DNA of 64,000 nt from Phycisphaerales bacterium (GTDB taxonomy: Bacteria > Planctomycetota > Phycisphaerae > Tepidisphaerales > Tepidisphaeraceae): contig JADYZN010000035.1 in assembly GCA_020853095.1 (NCBI GenBank), positions 166,996 to 230,995 of the forward strand, read 5' to 3'. Made by a program: the position numbers and the translations under genes. Shown one piece after another: positions 34,853 to 43,576 of the stretch (position 1 is the stretch's first letter; each line of letters begins with the position of its first letter). Under the pieces are notes generated by a model. The model ran no database searches and was not told the origin of the DNA. It was given only the letters and a program-made list of their open reading frames with translations.

Positions 34853-36637
34853 CTAAACCCGAAACACCGCGCCCAGTTTTCGGCCCAGCAGGGCGTTGGC
34901 GGCCAGGATGGTCAACGTCAGCAGGGCCATCGCCCAGACGCCCAGGGCGCTGGCGATGTACAGGCCGTCGCCGAGTCGTTGTGAAAGTTCCCAGATCGCC
35001 TTGGTGATGGGATAAAATTCGTTCCGCTGCGCCAGGATCAGCGAATCGCTCACTTCGAGCATGGAAAACGCGAACGCCAGCAGCGCGCCGGCCAGCAGGT
35101 TGGCCAGGATCAACGGCACGGTGATCCGCCGCATCACCCGCCATCGCGAAGCGCCCAGGTTGGACGCGGCCAGCTCCAGGTCGCGCGGCGTCTGCTGCAA
35201 ACCGGCCACGGCCGCCCGGACAATATAAGGCAATCGCCTGGCGCCATACGCGACAATCAAAAACAACGGTGGAAAATTCTGCACATCCAGCGCCAACGGC
35301 ACGTTGCGGCCCAGTTTCTGCTTCAACCAGATGCTGATCGACAAATATCCGAACGCCAGCACCAGCCCCGGAACAGCCAGCGGCAACATCGCCAGGGCAT
35401 CAATCGCCCCGCGCCCCGGCACGTCCGTCCGCACCACCAGAACCGCGACCATCAGCCCCACCACCACCGCGCCGGCGGTTGCGATCGTCGCGTAAAAAAT
35501 GGAATTGCGAATGCTCGGCAGCGCCAGATCATCCACCAGCGCCTGCGCGTAATGCCCAAGCGTCCATTGGGCCGGCAACAACGACTTGTGCCACGCGCCA
35601 ACCTCTGAAAAACTCGTCAACACCACCGAAAGATGAGGCAGCATGGCGGCCGCGAAGACGATCAGAAACGGCCCCGCCGCCATCAATCCCCGCCAGCCGA
35701 CCAGTCGTTTGGGCGTCCATGCCACCGACGCCTTGCTGGTCCCGGCATCATACGACCGGCCCAGGAACAGCTTGCCGATGACATACAACAACGCCGAGGC
35801 CGCCAGCATCACCACCACCAGCGCATAAGGCAGAGGATTGTCCGAAACGTCCGTGATCTGTTTGAAAATCTGCACCGGCGTGATCGTGTAAAAATCGAAC
35901 ATCAACGGCGTGCCCAGTTCCGTGAAGCTCCAGATCAGCACCAGCGTGCATCCGGCGAACATCCCCGGCCGCATCAACGGCATCGTGATCCGCCAGAACC
36001 GCCGCCACCGACCAGCGCCCAGGTTGGCCGCCGCCTGTTCCATCGCCGGGTCGATGTTCGCCAGCGAGGCCTGAAGGTTCAGCAGCATGATCGGGTACAG
36101 GTGCAACACCTCCACCACGATGATCCCCATGAGCCGCATCCGCCCCATCCAGTCGATGCCCAGTGGGGACATCTCATGGCCGAACCATGCGCCGACATGC
36201 TGCACGATCCACGTCAGCGGGCCGAATCGCCCCAGCACCAACCGCATCCCGATCGCCCCGACAAACGGCGGCAGCACCAGTGGAACCAGCAACAATCCCG
36301 CCAGGATCGCCCTTGCACGAAAGTCAAACCGTACCGACAAAACCGCTAGCGGCAACGACAACGCCAACGTCGCCGCCGTCACCACAACCGCCACGCCGGC
36401 CGCGTTGAGCAACCCGCGCACCAGCAGCGGATCGCTGAAGATCAATGCGATGTAAGAAAGCGTGAACGAGCCATCGCGTGTGATGAACCCCGTGCGCACC
36501 ACCTGCGCCATCGGCCAGATCAGCGCGACACCCAGTAACAACGCCAGCGCACCGGCCAGCACCAATTGCGGCATCGTGGCGCCGCGGCGGGCGCGAATGG
36601 TCAAAGGAGGATCAGCTACGCGAACCCATCCGGTCAT
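34853..36637 (-). CDS. Two-domain ABC permease (FbpB/ThiP type)
   Basis: A 594-residue inner-membrane permease with two BPD_transp_1 units and about 12 helices. The EAA loops that contact the ATPase are at about 205-225 (EQAAANLGAGRWRRFWRITMPLM) and 485-505 (ELAASNLGASRWRVMRRITVPLI). Fused two-domain permeases of this kind serve iron(III), thiamine or 2-aminoethylphosphonate uptake. No binding protein or ATPase is next to it; a MalK/UgpC-type ATPase is at 58048-59295. Its ATG overlaps the stop of the upstream amidase gene. Confidence 0.92.
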   Translation of the reverse strand: MTGWVRVADPPLTIRARRGATMPQLVLAGALALLLGVALIWPMAQVVRTGFITRDGSFTLSYIALIFSDPLLVRGLLNAAGVAVVVTAATLALSLPLAVLSVRFDFRARAILAGLLLVPLVLPPFVGAIGMRLVLGRFGPLTWIVQHVGAWFGHEMSPLGIDWMGRMRLMGIIVVEVLHLYPIMLLNLQASLANIDPAMEQAAANLGAGRWRRFWRITMPLMRPGMFAGCTLVLIWSFTELGTPLMFDFYTITPVQIFKQITDVSDNPLPYALVVVMLAASALLYVIGKLFLGRSYDAGTSKASVAWTPKRLVGWRGLMAAGPFLIVFAAAMLPHLSVVLTSFSEVGAWHKSLLPAQWTLGHYAQALVDDLALPSIRNSIFYATIATAGAVVVGLMVAVLVVRTDVPGRGAIDALAMLPLAVPGLVLAFGYLSISIWLKQKLGRNVPLALDVQNFPPLFLIVAYGARRLPYIVRAAVAGLQQTPRDLELAASNLGASRWRVMRRITVPLILANLLAGALLAFAFSMLEVSDSLILAQRNEFYPITKAIWELSQRLGDGLYIASALGVWAMALLTLTILAANALLGRKLGAVFRV

Positions 36638-37383
36638 GGGCGTGATGGACTTGGCGGAAGTTCGGCGGCGGCCGCCTGGGTTTCAGGTTCAACCTGTGCC
36701 CCCGAATCGGCCAGGATTTGCGTGGCCATTCTTCGGACGGCGGCGACGTTCATGTGGTGGCCGGGGCAATCCGTGGGCTTGGTGTCGCCATGACCGAGCA
36801 CCCGGCTGGCGGGAATGTGGTAGGTGCGCATCAGGTAGGCGACCAGTTTCGACAACGACCGCATCTGGGCGGCCGTCGGGCGGTCCACGTCAAAATTGCC
36901 GACCAGGCAGATGCCGATGCCATAGTCGTTGTATCGGTTGTCGGCGGTTTTGGCATGGGCGCCCCATTTTTGCTTGGGCCATCGCGGTCCGACTTCGATC
37001 TGGCCATCGCGCGTGTCGGTTCCGTTGCCGATGACGAAATGATAACCCAGCTCATCCCATCCTTTTTGGCGGTGCATCTTGTCGAAGGCGGCCGCCCCGC
37101 CGGAGGGCGTGGCGCTGTGGTGGATGACGATCCAGCGCCAGGGGCGCGGGCTGGCGTTGGGAATCCATTCGCGCGGGACGCCGGCGACGGTCGATGAGTG
37201 GCTGGTCCGCGGCGGCTCGGTTGGCGTCACCCTGGGAGACGCCGGACTTTGCCGTTGCGCAATGCGGGGCGCATCAAGGGTGGGCGGGGGAAGGGTTTGA
37301 ACCATTGAGGTCTGTGCATGGCAGCCCACCAGAGCAAGCAGGCTGAACAACCAAAGTGCATGCTTCGCCATCCCTAGCCTCAT
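36634..37383 (-). CDS. N-acetylmuramoyl-L-alanine amidase lipoprotein (PGRP/Ami_2)
   Basis: A 249-residue peptidoglycan hydrolase. The signal peptide ends in LLALVGC (Cys21 in this reading), so it is an outer- or inner-membrane lipoprotein. A Pro/Thr-rich spacer follows, then the amidase_2 domain: WIVIHHSATP (first Zn His), YHFVIGNG, GIGICLVGNF, and RVLGHGDTKPTDCPGHHM with the later Zn ligands His and Cys. It should cut the lactyl-L-Ala bond of peptidoglycan peptides. A second ATG at 37371 has a better-placed AGGG and may be the true start. Translation is coupled to the ABC permease. Confidence 0.9.
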   Translation of the reverse strand: MRLGMAKHALWLFSLLALVGCHAQTSMVQTLPPPTLDAPRIAQRQSPASPRVTPTEPPRTSHSSTVAGVPREWIPNASPRPWRWIVIHHSATPSGGAAAFDKMHRQKGWDELGYHFVIGNGTDTRDGQIEVGPRWPKQKWGAHAKTADNRYNDYGIGICLVGNFDVDRPTAAQMRSLSKLVAYLMRTYHIPASRVLGHGDTKPTDCPGHHMNVAAVRRMATQILADSGAQVEPETQAAAAELPPSPSRP

Positions 37384-37485
37384 TGATAAGTGAATTCTTC
37401 AAAAAACGACCGTTCACCGCCGCATCCATGCGGCGCTGCATCTATATCGGTCATCGGCCAAAAAGTCCAGCAGATGCGAGTCATT

Positions 37486-38652
37486 TCAGGCAATATATGC
37501 TTTTTTCTTGCGGCCGCTGAGATAGCTTTCCATGATGCAGGAGGAAAGCTCGCCGCTGCTGGTATAAAAGGCGACGCCCTTGGTCAGCTTGGTCAACTGG
37601 TCGACAAAACCAACCCATTCCATCCCCCAATAATCTTCGATCAGGGCAAAGGTGCTGATTCGACACCCCTCGCGGGTGGCCAGGATGGCCTCTTTCAACG
37701 TGGCAACCGTGCTGCGCGTGTCGGGTGGAAACAGCAGATGGACAAAATTGCCCTCGACATGGGCAGTAGGCTGGCCATCGGTGATGATGAAAATCTGCTT
37801 GTTTTCGCTGGTGCGTTTTCGCAATATCCGTCGTGCAAGCTGCAATCCCATGTGCAGGTTCGTGAAATGCTGCGGGGCGATGGAAAGCTGATCGACGGGG
37901 ACTTTCAGGCGTACCTGATAATCGTAAATCGTGACCGGCTTGGGCATGGCCAAAGGAAGCAACGCTTCGGGGATGCGGTTGGCGCCGGAATAGAAGCCGA
38001 CGAAATCAATGCTGTCCTGTGGAAATTTGGATCGGACCAGTGCCTGCATGGCGAGGGCGACTTTTTTGGCCGACAAAAACCGGCTGTAACGCATCATCGA
38101 GCCGGACATATCCAGCAAAACAACGGTGGAACAACTGGTGGTTCCTTCGTGCAGATGCAGCACGAAATCTTTTTCATCGAAGCGAATGGAGGCCGGCCGG
38201 CCGGCGCTGGATTGCGGTAAACCATGACGAGACAAGGCGTTGCGAATGGTTTGATGCAGGTCCAGCTCGGAGACTGGATCGCCAAACTGGTAGGGTTTGG
38301 TTCCGTCGATGCGTTCGCCACCGGCGCCGGTGGTGATTTTTTCGTGCCCTTCGCGCTGGCCGGTGCGGAGGTTGGAGAAGACTTCCATCAGGGCGCGGCG
38401 TTGCATCCGGCCGACCGCTTTGGGGGTCAGACGAATCTGGCCATTGCCATTTTTGTCGAGCAGACCATCCTTGATGAGCTTTTCGATCAATTCCGACTGG
38501 GCTTCGTTCTTGGGGTCCTGCAACATCTGCTCGATGGCTTTGAGGGCGTGATCCCCATATTCGAGGATGAACTGCATGAGCTGATCGAATCCGAACAGTT
38601 TATCGGGCGTGGGGAATTCGGAGCCATCGTATTCGCCGTAGAAATAACGCAT
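37486..38652 (-). CDS. VWA-domain protein (CoxE/YehP-like)
   Basis: A 388-residue cytoplasmic protein. The first 170 residues are helical with a DPKNEAQSELIEKLI segment and a basic patch. A von Willebrand factor A domain follows with a complete MIDAS (DMSGSM at 181-186, a Thr after NLHMGL, and IITDGQPTA). Such proteins usually work with a MoxR AAA+ ATPase, but no moxR gene is next to it. The role is unknown. It is monocistronic on the minus strand. Confidence 0.85.
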   Translation of the reverse strand: MRYFYGEYDGSEFPTPDKLFGFDQLMQFILEYGDHALKAIEQMLQDPKNEAQSELIEKLIKDGLLDKNGNGQIRLTPKAVGRMQRRALMEVFSNLRTGQREGHEKITTGAGGERIDGTKPYQFGDPVSELDLHQTIRNALSRHGLPQSSAGRPASIRFDEKDFVLHLHEGTTSCSTVVLLDMSGSMMRYSRFLSAKKVALAMQALVRSKFPQDSIDFVGFYSGANRIPEALLPLAMPKPVTIYDYQVRLKVPVDQLSIAPQHFTNLHMGLQLARRILRKRTSENKQIFIITDGQPTAHVEGNFVHLLFPPDTRSTVATLKEAILATREGCRISTFALIEDYWGMEWVGFVDQLTKLTKGVAFYTSSGELSSCIMESYLSGRKKKAYIA

Positions 38653-38675
38653 GTCGAATGATTGTAGGCATTCCG

Positions 38676-38704
38676 TTGCGTTCCGCGGAAGTGTGCATTA
38701 AAAT
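38676..38704 (+). promoter_or_regulatory. Sigma-70 promoter of tRNA-Phe
   Basis: TTGCGT and TAAAAT with exactly 17 bp between them. The start point would fall about seven bases before the tRNA 5' end. Confidence 0.65.
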
Positions 38705-38718
38705 TTACCGTCAAATGG

Positions 38719-38791
38719 GGGCAGGTAGCTCAGTTGGTAGAGCAAAGGACTGAAAATCCTTGTGTCGCCGGTTCGATCCCGGCCCTGCCCA
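38719..38791 (+). tRNA. tRNA-Phe (GAA)
   Basis: A complete cloverleaf: acceptor GGGCAGG/CCTGCCC, D arm GCTC-AGTTGGTA-GAGC, anticodon stem AAGGA/TCCTT with loop CTGAAAA (anticodon GAA), and T arm GCCGG-TTCGATC-CCGGC. The discriminator base is A; CCA is not encoded. It lies 21 bases before the CDF exporter ATG. Confidence 0.97.
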
Positions 38792-38812
38792 TTTTCAAGT
38801 CAAATCAGAAGC

Positions 38813-39748
38813 ATGGGCCATCATCACCACCACGGGCATTCGCATGAGGGGCATTCACACGCCGGGCATTCGCACGGAGGTGGACGGGATGGGGATCGGC
38901 GACGGATGATGATTTGTCTGATCTTGGTATTTTTATACATGATTGCGGAGGCCGTGGGTGGCTGGATGGCCAATTCGCTGGCATTGCTGGCGGATGCGGG
39001 GCATATGTTGTCGGATGTGGCGGCATTGGGTTTGAGCTTGTTCGCGATGTGGTTCGCGGGTCGGCCGGCCAACGCCCGCCGGACATACGGCTATCACCGG
39101 GCGGAGATTCTGGCGGCGCTGGTCAACGGGGCGGCGCTGGTGGCGATTTCGATCCTGATTTTGATCGAGGCGATTGAGCGGTTTCGCAGCCCGCCGGAGG
39201 TTCATGGATCGATATTGATGGGGATCGCGATCGGGGGGCTGGTGGTGAACCTGGTCAGCTTGTGGCTGTTGCACGCGGGGCGGGGTGAAAGTTTGAACGT
39301 GCACGGGGCGTGGCTGCACGTGTTGACCGATGCGCTGGGGAGCGTGGGGGCGATCGCGGCCGGGGTGCTGGTGTGGGCGTGGAAATGGAACTGGGCGGAC
39401 CCTGCGATTTCGATTTTGATCGGGGCCTTGGTGGTTTATTCCTCCTGGAACCTGCTGAAAGAAAGCGTTGCGGTGTTGATGGAATCAGCCCCGAAGGGGG
39501 TGAATGTGGACCGGGTGCGCGAGGTGATGATGGGGGTGAGCGGCGTGGTGGCGGTGCATGACCTGCACGTCTGGTCGATCACCAGCGGGATGGATGCGCT
39601 GTCGGCGCACGTGGTGGCGGAGGAGGGGGCGGGTTATCCGGAATTACTGGTGCGGATTCGCGGGGCTTTGCACGATGGGTTCGGGATTGATCATCAGACG
39701 ATCCAGATCGAGCCGGGCGGGTTTGTGGAGCATCGTGGGACGATCTGA
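38813..39748 (+). CDS. Cation diffusion facilitator (Zn/Co/Cd exporter)
   Basis: A 311-residue CDF. The N-terminal 24 residues are a His/Gly metal-binding tail (MGHHHHHGHSHEGHSHAGH begins it), as in CzcD/ZitB/ZnT. Six helices follow with the metal-site motifs LADAGHMLSD (H64, D68) and WLHVLTDALGS, and a cytoplasmic C-terminal domain with HVWSITSG. The residues predict Zn2+/H+ antiport. No clear ribosome binding site precedes the ATG, which is 21 bases after tRNA-Phe. The mRNA may be made by read-through from the tRNA promoter and cut at the tRNA 3' end. Confidence 0.93.
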   Translation: MGHHHHHGHSHEGHSHAGHSHGGGRDGDRRRMMICLILVFLYMIAEAVGGWMANSLALLADAGHMLSDVAALGLSLFAMWFAGRPANARRTYGYHRAEILAALVNGAALVAISILILIEAIERFRSPPEVHGSILMGIAIGGLVVNLVSLWLLHAGRGESLNVHGAWLHVLTDALGSVGAIAAGVLVWAWKWNWADPAISILIGALVVYSSWNLLKESVAVLMESAPKGVNVDRVREVMMGVSGVVAVHDLHVWSITSGMDALSAHVVAEEGAGYPELLVRIRGALHDGFGIDHQTIQIEPGGFVEHRGTI

Positions 39749-39776
39749 TCGTTGATTCATTTTCTTGCTTTGAGAT

Positions 39777-39805
39777 TTGCGAGGGGCGGCATCTACCAAT
39801 ATAAT
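39777..39805 (+). promoter_or_regulatory. Sigma-70 promoter of rpsA
   Basis: TTGCGA, 17 bp, then a perfect TATAAT at 39800-39805. Start predicted near 39812, leaving a leader of about 130 nt. Confidence 0.78.
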
Positions 39806-39912
39806 TCATGGTTCGCCGCGAACGGGTGGTCCGTTCGGGCAGATATGTTTATGGATCATCGGCGCTGCGTGGGCGTCGATGAGGAGATCCGGGCCACGCA
39901 AACACAAGGATA

Positions 39913-39930
39913 GGCGGGTTTTGGCCCGCC
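39913..39930 (+). promoter_or_regulatory. Hairpin in the rpsA leader
   Basis: GGCGGG-6-CCCGCC ends 11 bases before the rpsA ATG, where a Shine-Dalgarno would be expected but none is present. S1 often regulates its own translation through leader structure. Confidence 0.45.
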
Positions 39931-39941
39931 GCAATCGTTTT

Positions 39942-41705
39942 ATGGTCGACTTTAATCTGATTCATTCGTTGGGCAATCTGGACGCGGACGTGGATGCGGC
40001 GGTCGCCACGGCACTGGGCGATGCGGCCAGTGACCTGGGAAAACTGATCAAATCCGACGAAGTGCAGGATTTTACGCCGGGCGCGATCCTGAAAGGGCGC
40101 GTTTCGGCGTCGGTGGGTGATGATTTTGTGGTGGAGCTGGGCCTCAAGAGCGAAGGAATTCTGGACCGCACCGAATTTGACGAGCCGGAAAACGTGAAGA
40201 TCGGCGACGAGGTTCGGGTGCTGCTGGAGGATGTGGAAGGCGACAGCGGCCTGGTGAAAATTTCCAAGCGCAAGGCCGACCGGATCATCAACTGGGAATC
40301 GATCATGACCACCAAGAAGGAGGGGGACCCGGTGGAAGGAAAGGTGACCAAGAAGATCAAGGGCGGTTTGCTGGTGGACATCGGCGTGCCGGTGTTTTTG
40401 CCGGCCAGCCAGGTGGACATCCGCCGGCCGGGCGAGATTTCGGACTGGATCGGCCGCAACATCGACGCGGTGATTTTGAAGATCGACGAGGAACGCCGCA
40501 ACATCGTGATTTCCCGCCGAAAGCTGATCGAACAACAGCGGGAGGAACAGAAGAAAAAGACGTTCGAGCAGTTGCAGATTGGGCAGGTCATCAAGGGGAT
40601 CGTCAAGAACATCGCGGATTTCGGCGCGTTCATCGACCTTGGCGGCGTGGATGGGCTGTTGCACATCACGGACATGTCCTGGGGCCGGATCAATCATCCT
40701 TCGGACATTTTGAAGATCGACCAGGAGATCGAGATCAAGGTTCTGACGATCGACAAAGAGAAGGAAAAGATCGCGCTGGGCCTGAAACAAAAGGATGCCA
40801 GCCCGTGGGAAGACATCGAAACCCGCTACCCGATGGGGTCGGTTCACGATGCGGAGGTGGTCAACATCATGTCCTACGGCGCGTTCTGCAAGTTGCAGGA
40901 AGGCGTCGAGGGGCTGGTGCACATCTCCGAGATGTCCTGGACCAAGCGAATCAATCATCCTTCGGAGGTGGTGTCGGCCAACCAGCAGGTCAAGGTCAAG
41001 GTGCTGGAGATCAACAAAGAGAAGCAGGAAATCAGCCTCGGCATGAAACAGGTCGAGGAGAACCCCTGGGAGCGCGTGGCGGAAAAATACCCGCCGGGCG
41101 CGGTGGTCGAGGGCAAGGTCCGCAACATCGCCAACTACGGCGCGTTCGTCGAGATCGAAGAAGGGATCGACGGATTGCTGCACGTTTCGGATTTGTCGTG
41201 GACCAAGAAGATCGGCCATCCTTCGGAAGTGCTCAAGAAAAACGAGAACGTCCGCGCGGTGGTCCTCAGCGTCGATCAGGAAAAACAGCGGATCGCGCTG
41301 GGATTGAAGCAGATGCAGGAAGACCCGTGGGTCACGGTGATTCCGGCCAACTACCGCCCGGGCATGGTCGTCAAAGGGCACGTCACCAAGATCGCCAACT
41401 TCGGCGTCTTCGTGGAACTGGAACCGGGCCTGGAAGGTTTGCTGCACATCAGCGAGATTTCCGACCAGAAGGTCGACAAGCCCGAGGATTCGCTCAAGGT
41501 CGGCCAGGAAGTCGATGTCAAAATCCTGCGGGTGGACAGCGACGAACGGAAGATCGGCCTGTCGCTCAAGCGGGCGCAATGGCAGCAGGAAGAAGACAAG
41601 CGCGAAGAACAGCGGGCCGAACGCTCCAAGGCGCGCGGCCTTCGCGGCGGCCTGGAAGGTGGCGAAAACACCAGCGGCCTGGGAGACATTCGCCTGGGCG
41701 AATAA
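39942..41705 (+). CDS. rpsA: 30S ribosomal protein S1
   Basis: A 587-residue S1 with six S1 (OB-fold) repeats, starting at about residues 43, 126, 206, 291, 376 and 461, each with the RGVV/GxFVE..GVEGLVH pattern (for example YGAFVEIEEGIDGLLHVSDL). It recruits mRNA to the 30S subunit. A charged tail rich in Arg, Lys and Glu ends the protein. ATG 39942 (MVDFNLIH) fits the family start; the frame is open upstream across the leader. There is no Shine-Dalgarno. Confidence 0.96.
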   Translation: MVDFNLIHSLGNLDADVDAAVATALGDAASDLGKLIKSDEVQDFTPGAILKGRVSASVGDDFVVELGLKSEGILDRTEFDEPENVKIGDEVRVLLEDVEGDSGLVKISKRKADRIINWESIMTTKKEGDPVEGKVTKKIKGGLLVDIGVPVFLPASQVDIRRPGEISDWIGRNIDAVILKIDEERRNIVISRRKLIEQQREEQKKKTFEQLQIGQVIKGIVKNIADFGAFIDLGGVDGLLHITDMSWGRINHPSDILKIDQEIEIKVLTIDKEKEKIALGLKQKDASPWEDIETRYPMGSVHDAEVVNIMSYGAFCKLQEGVEGLVHISEMSWTKRINHPSEVVSANQQVKVKVLEINKEKQEISLGMKQVEENPWERVAEKYPPGAVVEGKVRNIANYGAFVEIEEGIDGLLHVSDLSWTKKIGHPSEVLKKNENVRAVVLSVDQEKQRIALGLKQMQEDPWVTVIPANYRPGMVVKGHVTKIANFGVFVELEPGLEGLLHISEISDQKVDKPEDSLKVGQEVDVKILRVDSDERKIGLSLKRAQWQQEEDKREEQRAERSKARGLRGGLEGGENTSGLGDIRLGE

Positions 41706-41731
41706 AGTTCCCGTTCAATCGATTGCACGCC

Positions 41732-41768
41732 GGCCGTCCCTTTGCAATAAAGGGACGGCCTTTTTTTC
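41732..41768 (+). terminator. Intrinsic terminator of rpsA
   Basis: A 12-bp perfect stem (GGCCGTCCCTTT / AAAGGGACGGCC), 5-base loop and eight T residues. Confidence 0.95.
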
Positions 41769-41774
41769 GTCAAT

Positions 41775-41847
41775 CTGGAGGGCGTCGCTCCGCGATGCCG
41801 GGGGTGGGGAATCGCGAATGCGGCGGCGAGGGACCGCCGCCCTCCAG
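41775..41847 (+). repeat. REP-like element, copy C
   Basis: A 73-bp unit with perfect 10-bp inverted ends (CTGGAGGGCG / CGCCCTCCAG) and the same two hairpins as copies A and B. The remaining gap to the sigma-factor gene (41848-42103) holds a small ACCGAT-6-ATCGGT hairpin at about 41968 and no gene. Confidence 0.87.
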
Positions 41848-42103
41848 ATTGGGTGATTTCCATCCTGAGGAGGGGAAGGGGGACAATTTGTCGGGCTTCT
41901 GGTTCATTTATTATCGGGCGTCGCGTTTTTTGGTATTTCAGCCCATCCAAAGTCGGTAATCCTCCCTACCGATATAAACATCGGTCAGGGATGCGGGTGT
42001 CGGCCGGTGGTGGGCGAACCCGAGGGCCTTGAATGTCGAATAAGTATGGGGGGGTGTGGGTTGTTTACCAGAGGGCAGGACCGTCTTTGACGGCGAATAA
42101 TCT

Positions 42104-42931
42104 ATGGCATCAGCCGCTGTTCAATCCGGGTTGCAGTTGTATCTGCGACAGATCAACGAACTGCCGTTGCTGACGGCGGACGAGGAAAAACAACTGTCGC
42201 GCCGGATCATTCATCACAACGATCCGGCCGCCCGCGAGCACATGGTGCGGGCAAATCTGCGGCTGGTGGTCAACATCGCGAAAAACTACGTCAACCGGGG
42301 GCTGACGCTGCCGGACCTGATCGAGGAGGGAAACATCGGCCTGTTGAAGGCGGTGGAAGGATTCGATCCGGAAAACGGGTCGCGATTCAGCACCTATGCC
42401 TCGTGGTGGATCAAGCAGGCGATCAAGCGGGCACTGATCAACAGCGTGCAGCCGATCCACATCCCCGCCTACATGGTGGAGATGATCACAAGGCTGAAGT
42501 ACGCGATGCGGGAGATGGAGGACAAGCTGGGTCGGGTTCCGACGACCGATGAGCTGTCGAGCCACCTGGATGTGTCCCCCAAAAAACTGCGAATCATCCG
42601 CAAGGCGTTCAAGGCGTTTCATTCGCCGACGCAGTCGGGCAGCGCCGACGGTGAACTGACGATCAACGAGCTGGTGGCGGACATGAACAACCCCACGCCG
42701 GATCAGGCGGTGGTGGATGGGGATGAGCTGCACCAGTTGATCAAACTGCTCAGCGAGATCGACGAGCGGGCGGCGAAGATTTTGAAACTGCGGTATGGGC
42801 TGGAGGGCCAGGAGCCGATGACGCTCAAGGAGATCGGGCGGAAGATCGGCCTGACGCGGGAGCGCGTGCGGCAGATCGAGCACCAGGCGATCCAGCAACT
42901 GCGGGATTCGATGATGGCGCTGGCGGGGTGA
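42104..42931 (+). CDS. RNA polymerase sigma factor, RpoD/group 2 type
   Basis: A 275-residue sigma-70 factor. Region 1.2 (YLRQINELPLLTADEEKQL), region 2 (NLRLVVNIAKNYVNRGL, PDLIEEGNIGLLKAVEGFDP, FSTYASWWIKQAIKRAL), region 3 (IPAYMVEMI...) and region 4 with the -35-binding helix (LKEIGRKIGLTRERVRQIEHQAI) are all present. Region 1.1 is absent and the length is half that of RpoD. It is therefore a group 2/RpoS-like alternative sigma, or a short principal sigma of the kind seen in planctomycetes. No anti-sigma is adjacent. Confidence 0.93.
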   Translation: MASAAVQSGLQLYLRQINELPLLTADEEKQLSRRIIHHNDPAAREHMVRANLRLVVNIAKNYVNRGLTLPDLIEEGNIGLLKAVEGFDPENGSRFSTYASWWIKQAIKRALINSVQPIHIPAYMVEMITRLKYAMREMEDKLGRVPTTDELSSHLDVSPKKLRIIRKAFKAFHSPTQSGSADGELTINELVADMNNPTPDQAVVDGDELHQLIKLLSEIDERAAKILKLRYGLEGQEPMTLKEIGRKIGLTRERVRQIEHQAIQQLRDSMMALAG

Positions 42932-42985
42932 TTATTCCATGCCATTGGGTGGTGCGCGGGGGCGGCGGGTTTTACAATCAACCCC

Positions 42986-43516
42986 ATGCAAAACATGGTG
43001 GAGAGCCTCAAGCGGCTGATTCGGGACGTTCCGGATTTTCCCAAGCCGGGAATCCTGTTTCGCGACATCACCCCCCTGCTGCAAAATGCATCGGGGTTGG
43101 CGCTGGCGGTGGAGTTGCTGGCCAATCCATATCGGGGAAAACGCATCGATCTGGTGGTGGGCGCGGAGAGCCGGGGGTTTATTTTCGGCACGGCCGTGGC
43201 CTGCTGTTTGTCGGCGGGGTTCGGGATCGTGCGAAAGCCAGGAAAGCTGCCGCATCGGCACATCTCAATGAGCTATGACCTGGAATACGGCAAGGATTCG
43301 CTGGAGATGCACGCCGATGCGGTTGTGAAGGGGCAGCGGGTTTTGATCGTTGACGATCTGCTGGCGACGGGGGGGACGATGAAGGCGTGTTGCGACCTGG
43401 TGCATCACCTGGGGGGTGAACTGGTGGGGGTGGCGGCGCTGATCGAGCTGGCGGGGCTTAAAGGGCGCGAAAAACTGGGGGGCGTGCCGGTGCATTCGGT
43501 GCTGCGGTACGAATAA
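42986..43516 (+). CDS. apt: Adenine phosphoribosyltransferase
   Basis: A 176-residue type I PRTase. The N-terminal DFPKPGILFRDITPLLQN, the purine/flavin loop GAESRGFIFGTAVA, and the PRPP-binding VLIVDDLLATGGT motif are diagnostic. It salvages adenine to AMP. It lies 54 bp after the sigma gene on the same strand. ATG 42986 gives the usual length. Confidence 0.95.
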   Translation: MQNMVESLKRLIRDVPDFPKPGILFRDITPLLQNASGLALAVELLANPYRGKRIDLVVGAESRGFIFGTAVACCLSAGFGIVRKPGKLPHRHISMSYDLEYGKDSLEMHADAVVKGQRVLIVDDLLATGGTMKACCDLVHHLGGELVGVAALIELAGLKGREKLGGVPVHSVLRYE

Positions 43517-43576
43517 ACCTGGATCGCGTCAAATGTTCAAGCGGAGGGTGTCCAGCGTCCGATAACCTGCAATATA

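Noticed and set aside
39849..41579. 576-codon minus-strand frame opposite rpsA
   Set aside because: Antisense shadow; rpsA is certain on the plus strand.
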